Origin: CAZBGL01 sp964491375
GTDB lineage: Bacteria; Desulfobacterota; Deferrisomatia; Deferrisomatales; Deferrisomataceae
NCBI GenBank assembly: GCA_964491375.1
Contig: CAZBGL010000074.1
Location: 1-29,153, forward strand
Length of the DNA: 29,153 nt
Direction of reading: 5' to 3'
Shown here: piece after piece, positions 29,150 through 29,153 of the stretch
Layout of the letters: the number at the start of each line of letters is the position of its first letter
Numbering within the stretch: the stretch's first letter is position 1
Notes under the pieces: model-generated
Databases searched by the model: none
Seen by the model: the letters and a program-made list of their open reading frames with translations, nothing else
Told to the model about the DNA's origin: nothing
Translations under genes and position numbers: made by a program

Positions 29150-29153
29150 ATGA
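29150..29153 (+). CDS. Start of next gene, truncated by window end
   Basis: GGGAGGAGGAG (29139-29149) is followed directly by ATG at 29150. It looks like a strong translation start, but no product can be named from one codon. It lies downstream of cbiM on the same strand and might be part of the metal-uptake locus. Confidence 0.45.

Noticed and set aside
28944..29153. Open frame after cbiM reaching the window end
   Set aside because: No ribosome-binding site and Arg/Ala-rich shadow composition; the GGAGGAG-ATG at 29150 is a better gene start.

Overview
This is a high-G+C bacterial chromosome segment made almost entirely of housekeeping genes, densely packed and often overlapping. Gene order and families point to a deltaproteobacterium in the broad sense (Desulfobacterota/Desulfuromonadia-like). 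The signs are mutL-miaA-hfq linkage, the thrS-infC-rpmI-rplT-pheST-ihfA-merR string, a surE-pcm-nlpD-rpoS string, a DUF3786-type Fe-S protein, an MJ_1487-type radical SAM protein and a CbiM with a PDGLE tail. I cannot name the genus from sequence alone. No phage, transposase, integrase or CRISPR array is visible.

Layout. 1-5.5 kb, + strand: the 3' part of mutL, miaA, hfq, an exported protein of unknown function that overlaps hfq, a dus tRNA-dihydrouridine synthase and a Maf/YceF-type nucleotide pyrophosphatase; the last four genes overlap one another. 5.6-9.4 kb: a small orphan gene on the - strand divergent from a B12-binding/radical SAM protein, then a DUF3786-like Fe-S protein coupled by a GTGA overlap to a LysR regulator. 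9.4-10.55 kb, - strand: tatB-tatC. 10.6-18.3 kb, + strand: tRNA-Val, a terminator/attenuator, thrS, infC (AUC start), rpmI, rplT, pheS, pheT, ihfA, then merR and tRNA-Pro behind their own promoter. 18.4-23.5 kb, + strand: surE, an FAD oxidoreductase, pcm, a TIGR00725-type Rossmann protein, nlpD and an RpoS-like sigma factor. 23.9-24.5 kb: apt. 24.5-27.7 kb, - strand: gatB, then the ATPase and transmembrane subunits of a Ni/Co ECF transporter. Its substrate-binding CbiM/NikM subunit is divergent at 27.9-28.9 kb. The window ends on the start codon of another gene.

How the genes work together. Most serve translation: two aminoacyl-tRNA synthetases, GatB, IF3, L35, L20, tRNA modification by MiaA and Dus, and two tRNAs. 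Others serve regulation and stress (Hfq, IHF-alpha, RpoS-like sigma, SurE, Pcm), envelope functions (TatBC, NlpD) and metal uptake (CbiMQO).

The less ordinary content is regulatory or structural. It includes a non-AUG start for infC, a consensus-like promoter inside thrS, divergent tatB/tRNA-Val promoters whose -35 boxes form an inverted repeat, and a hairpin between rpmI and rplT. There is also a dispersed REP-like repeat in the three largest gene-free gaps, a tRNA-Val with C at position 33, and two extra enzymes inserted into the surE-pcm-nlpD-rpoS string. I saw no clear candidate for a wholly new multi-gene system. The best unknowns are the exported protein after hfq, the 112-residue orphan, the Fe-S/LysR pair and the Cys-rich flavoprotein.
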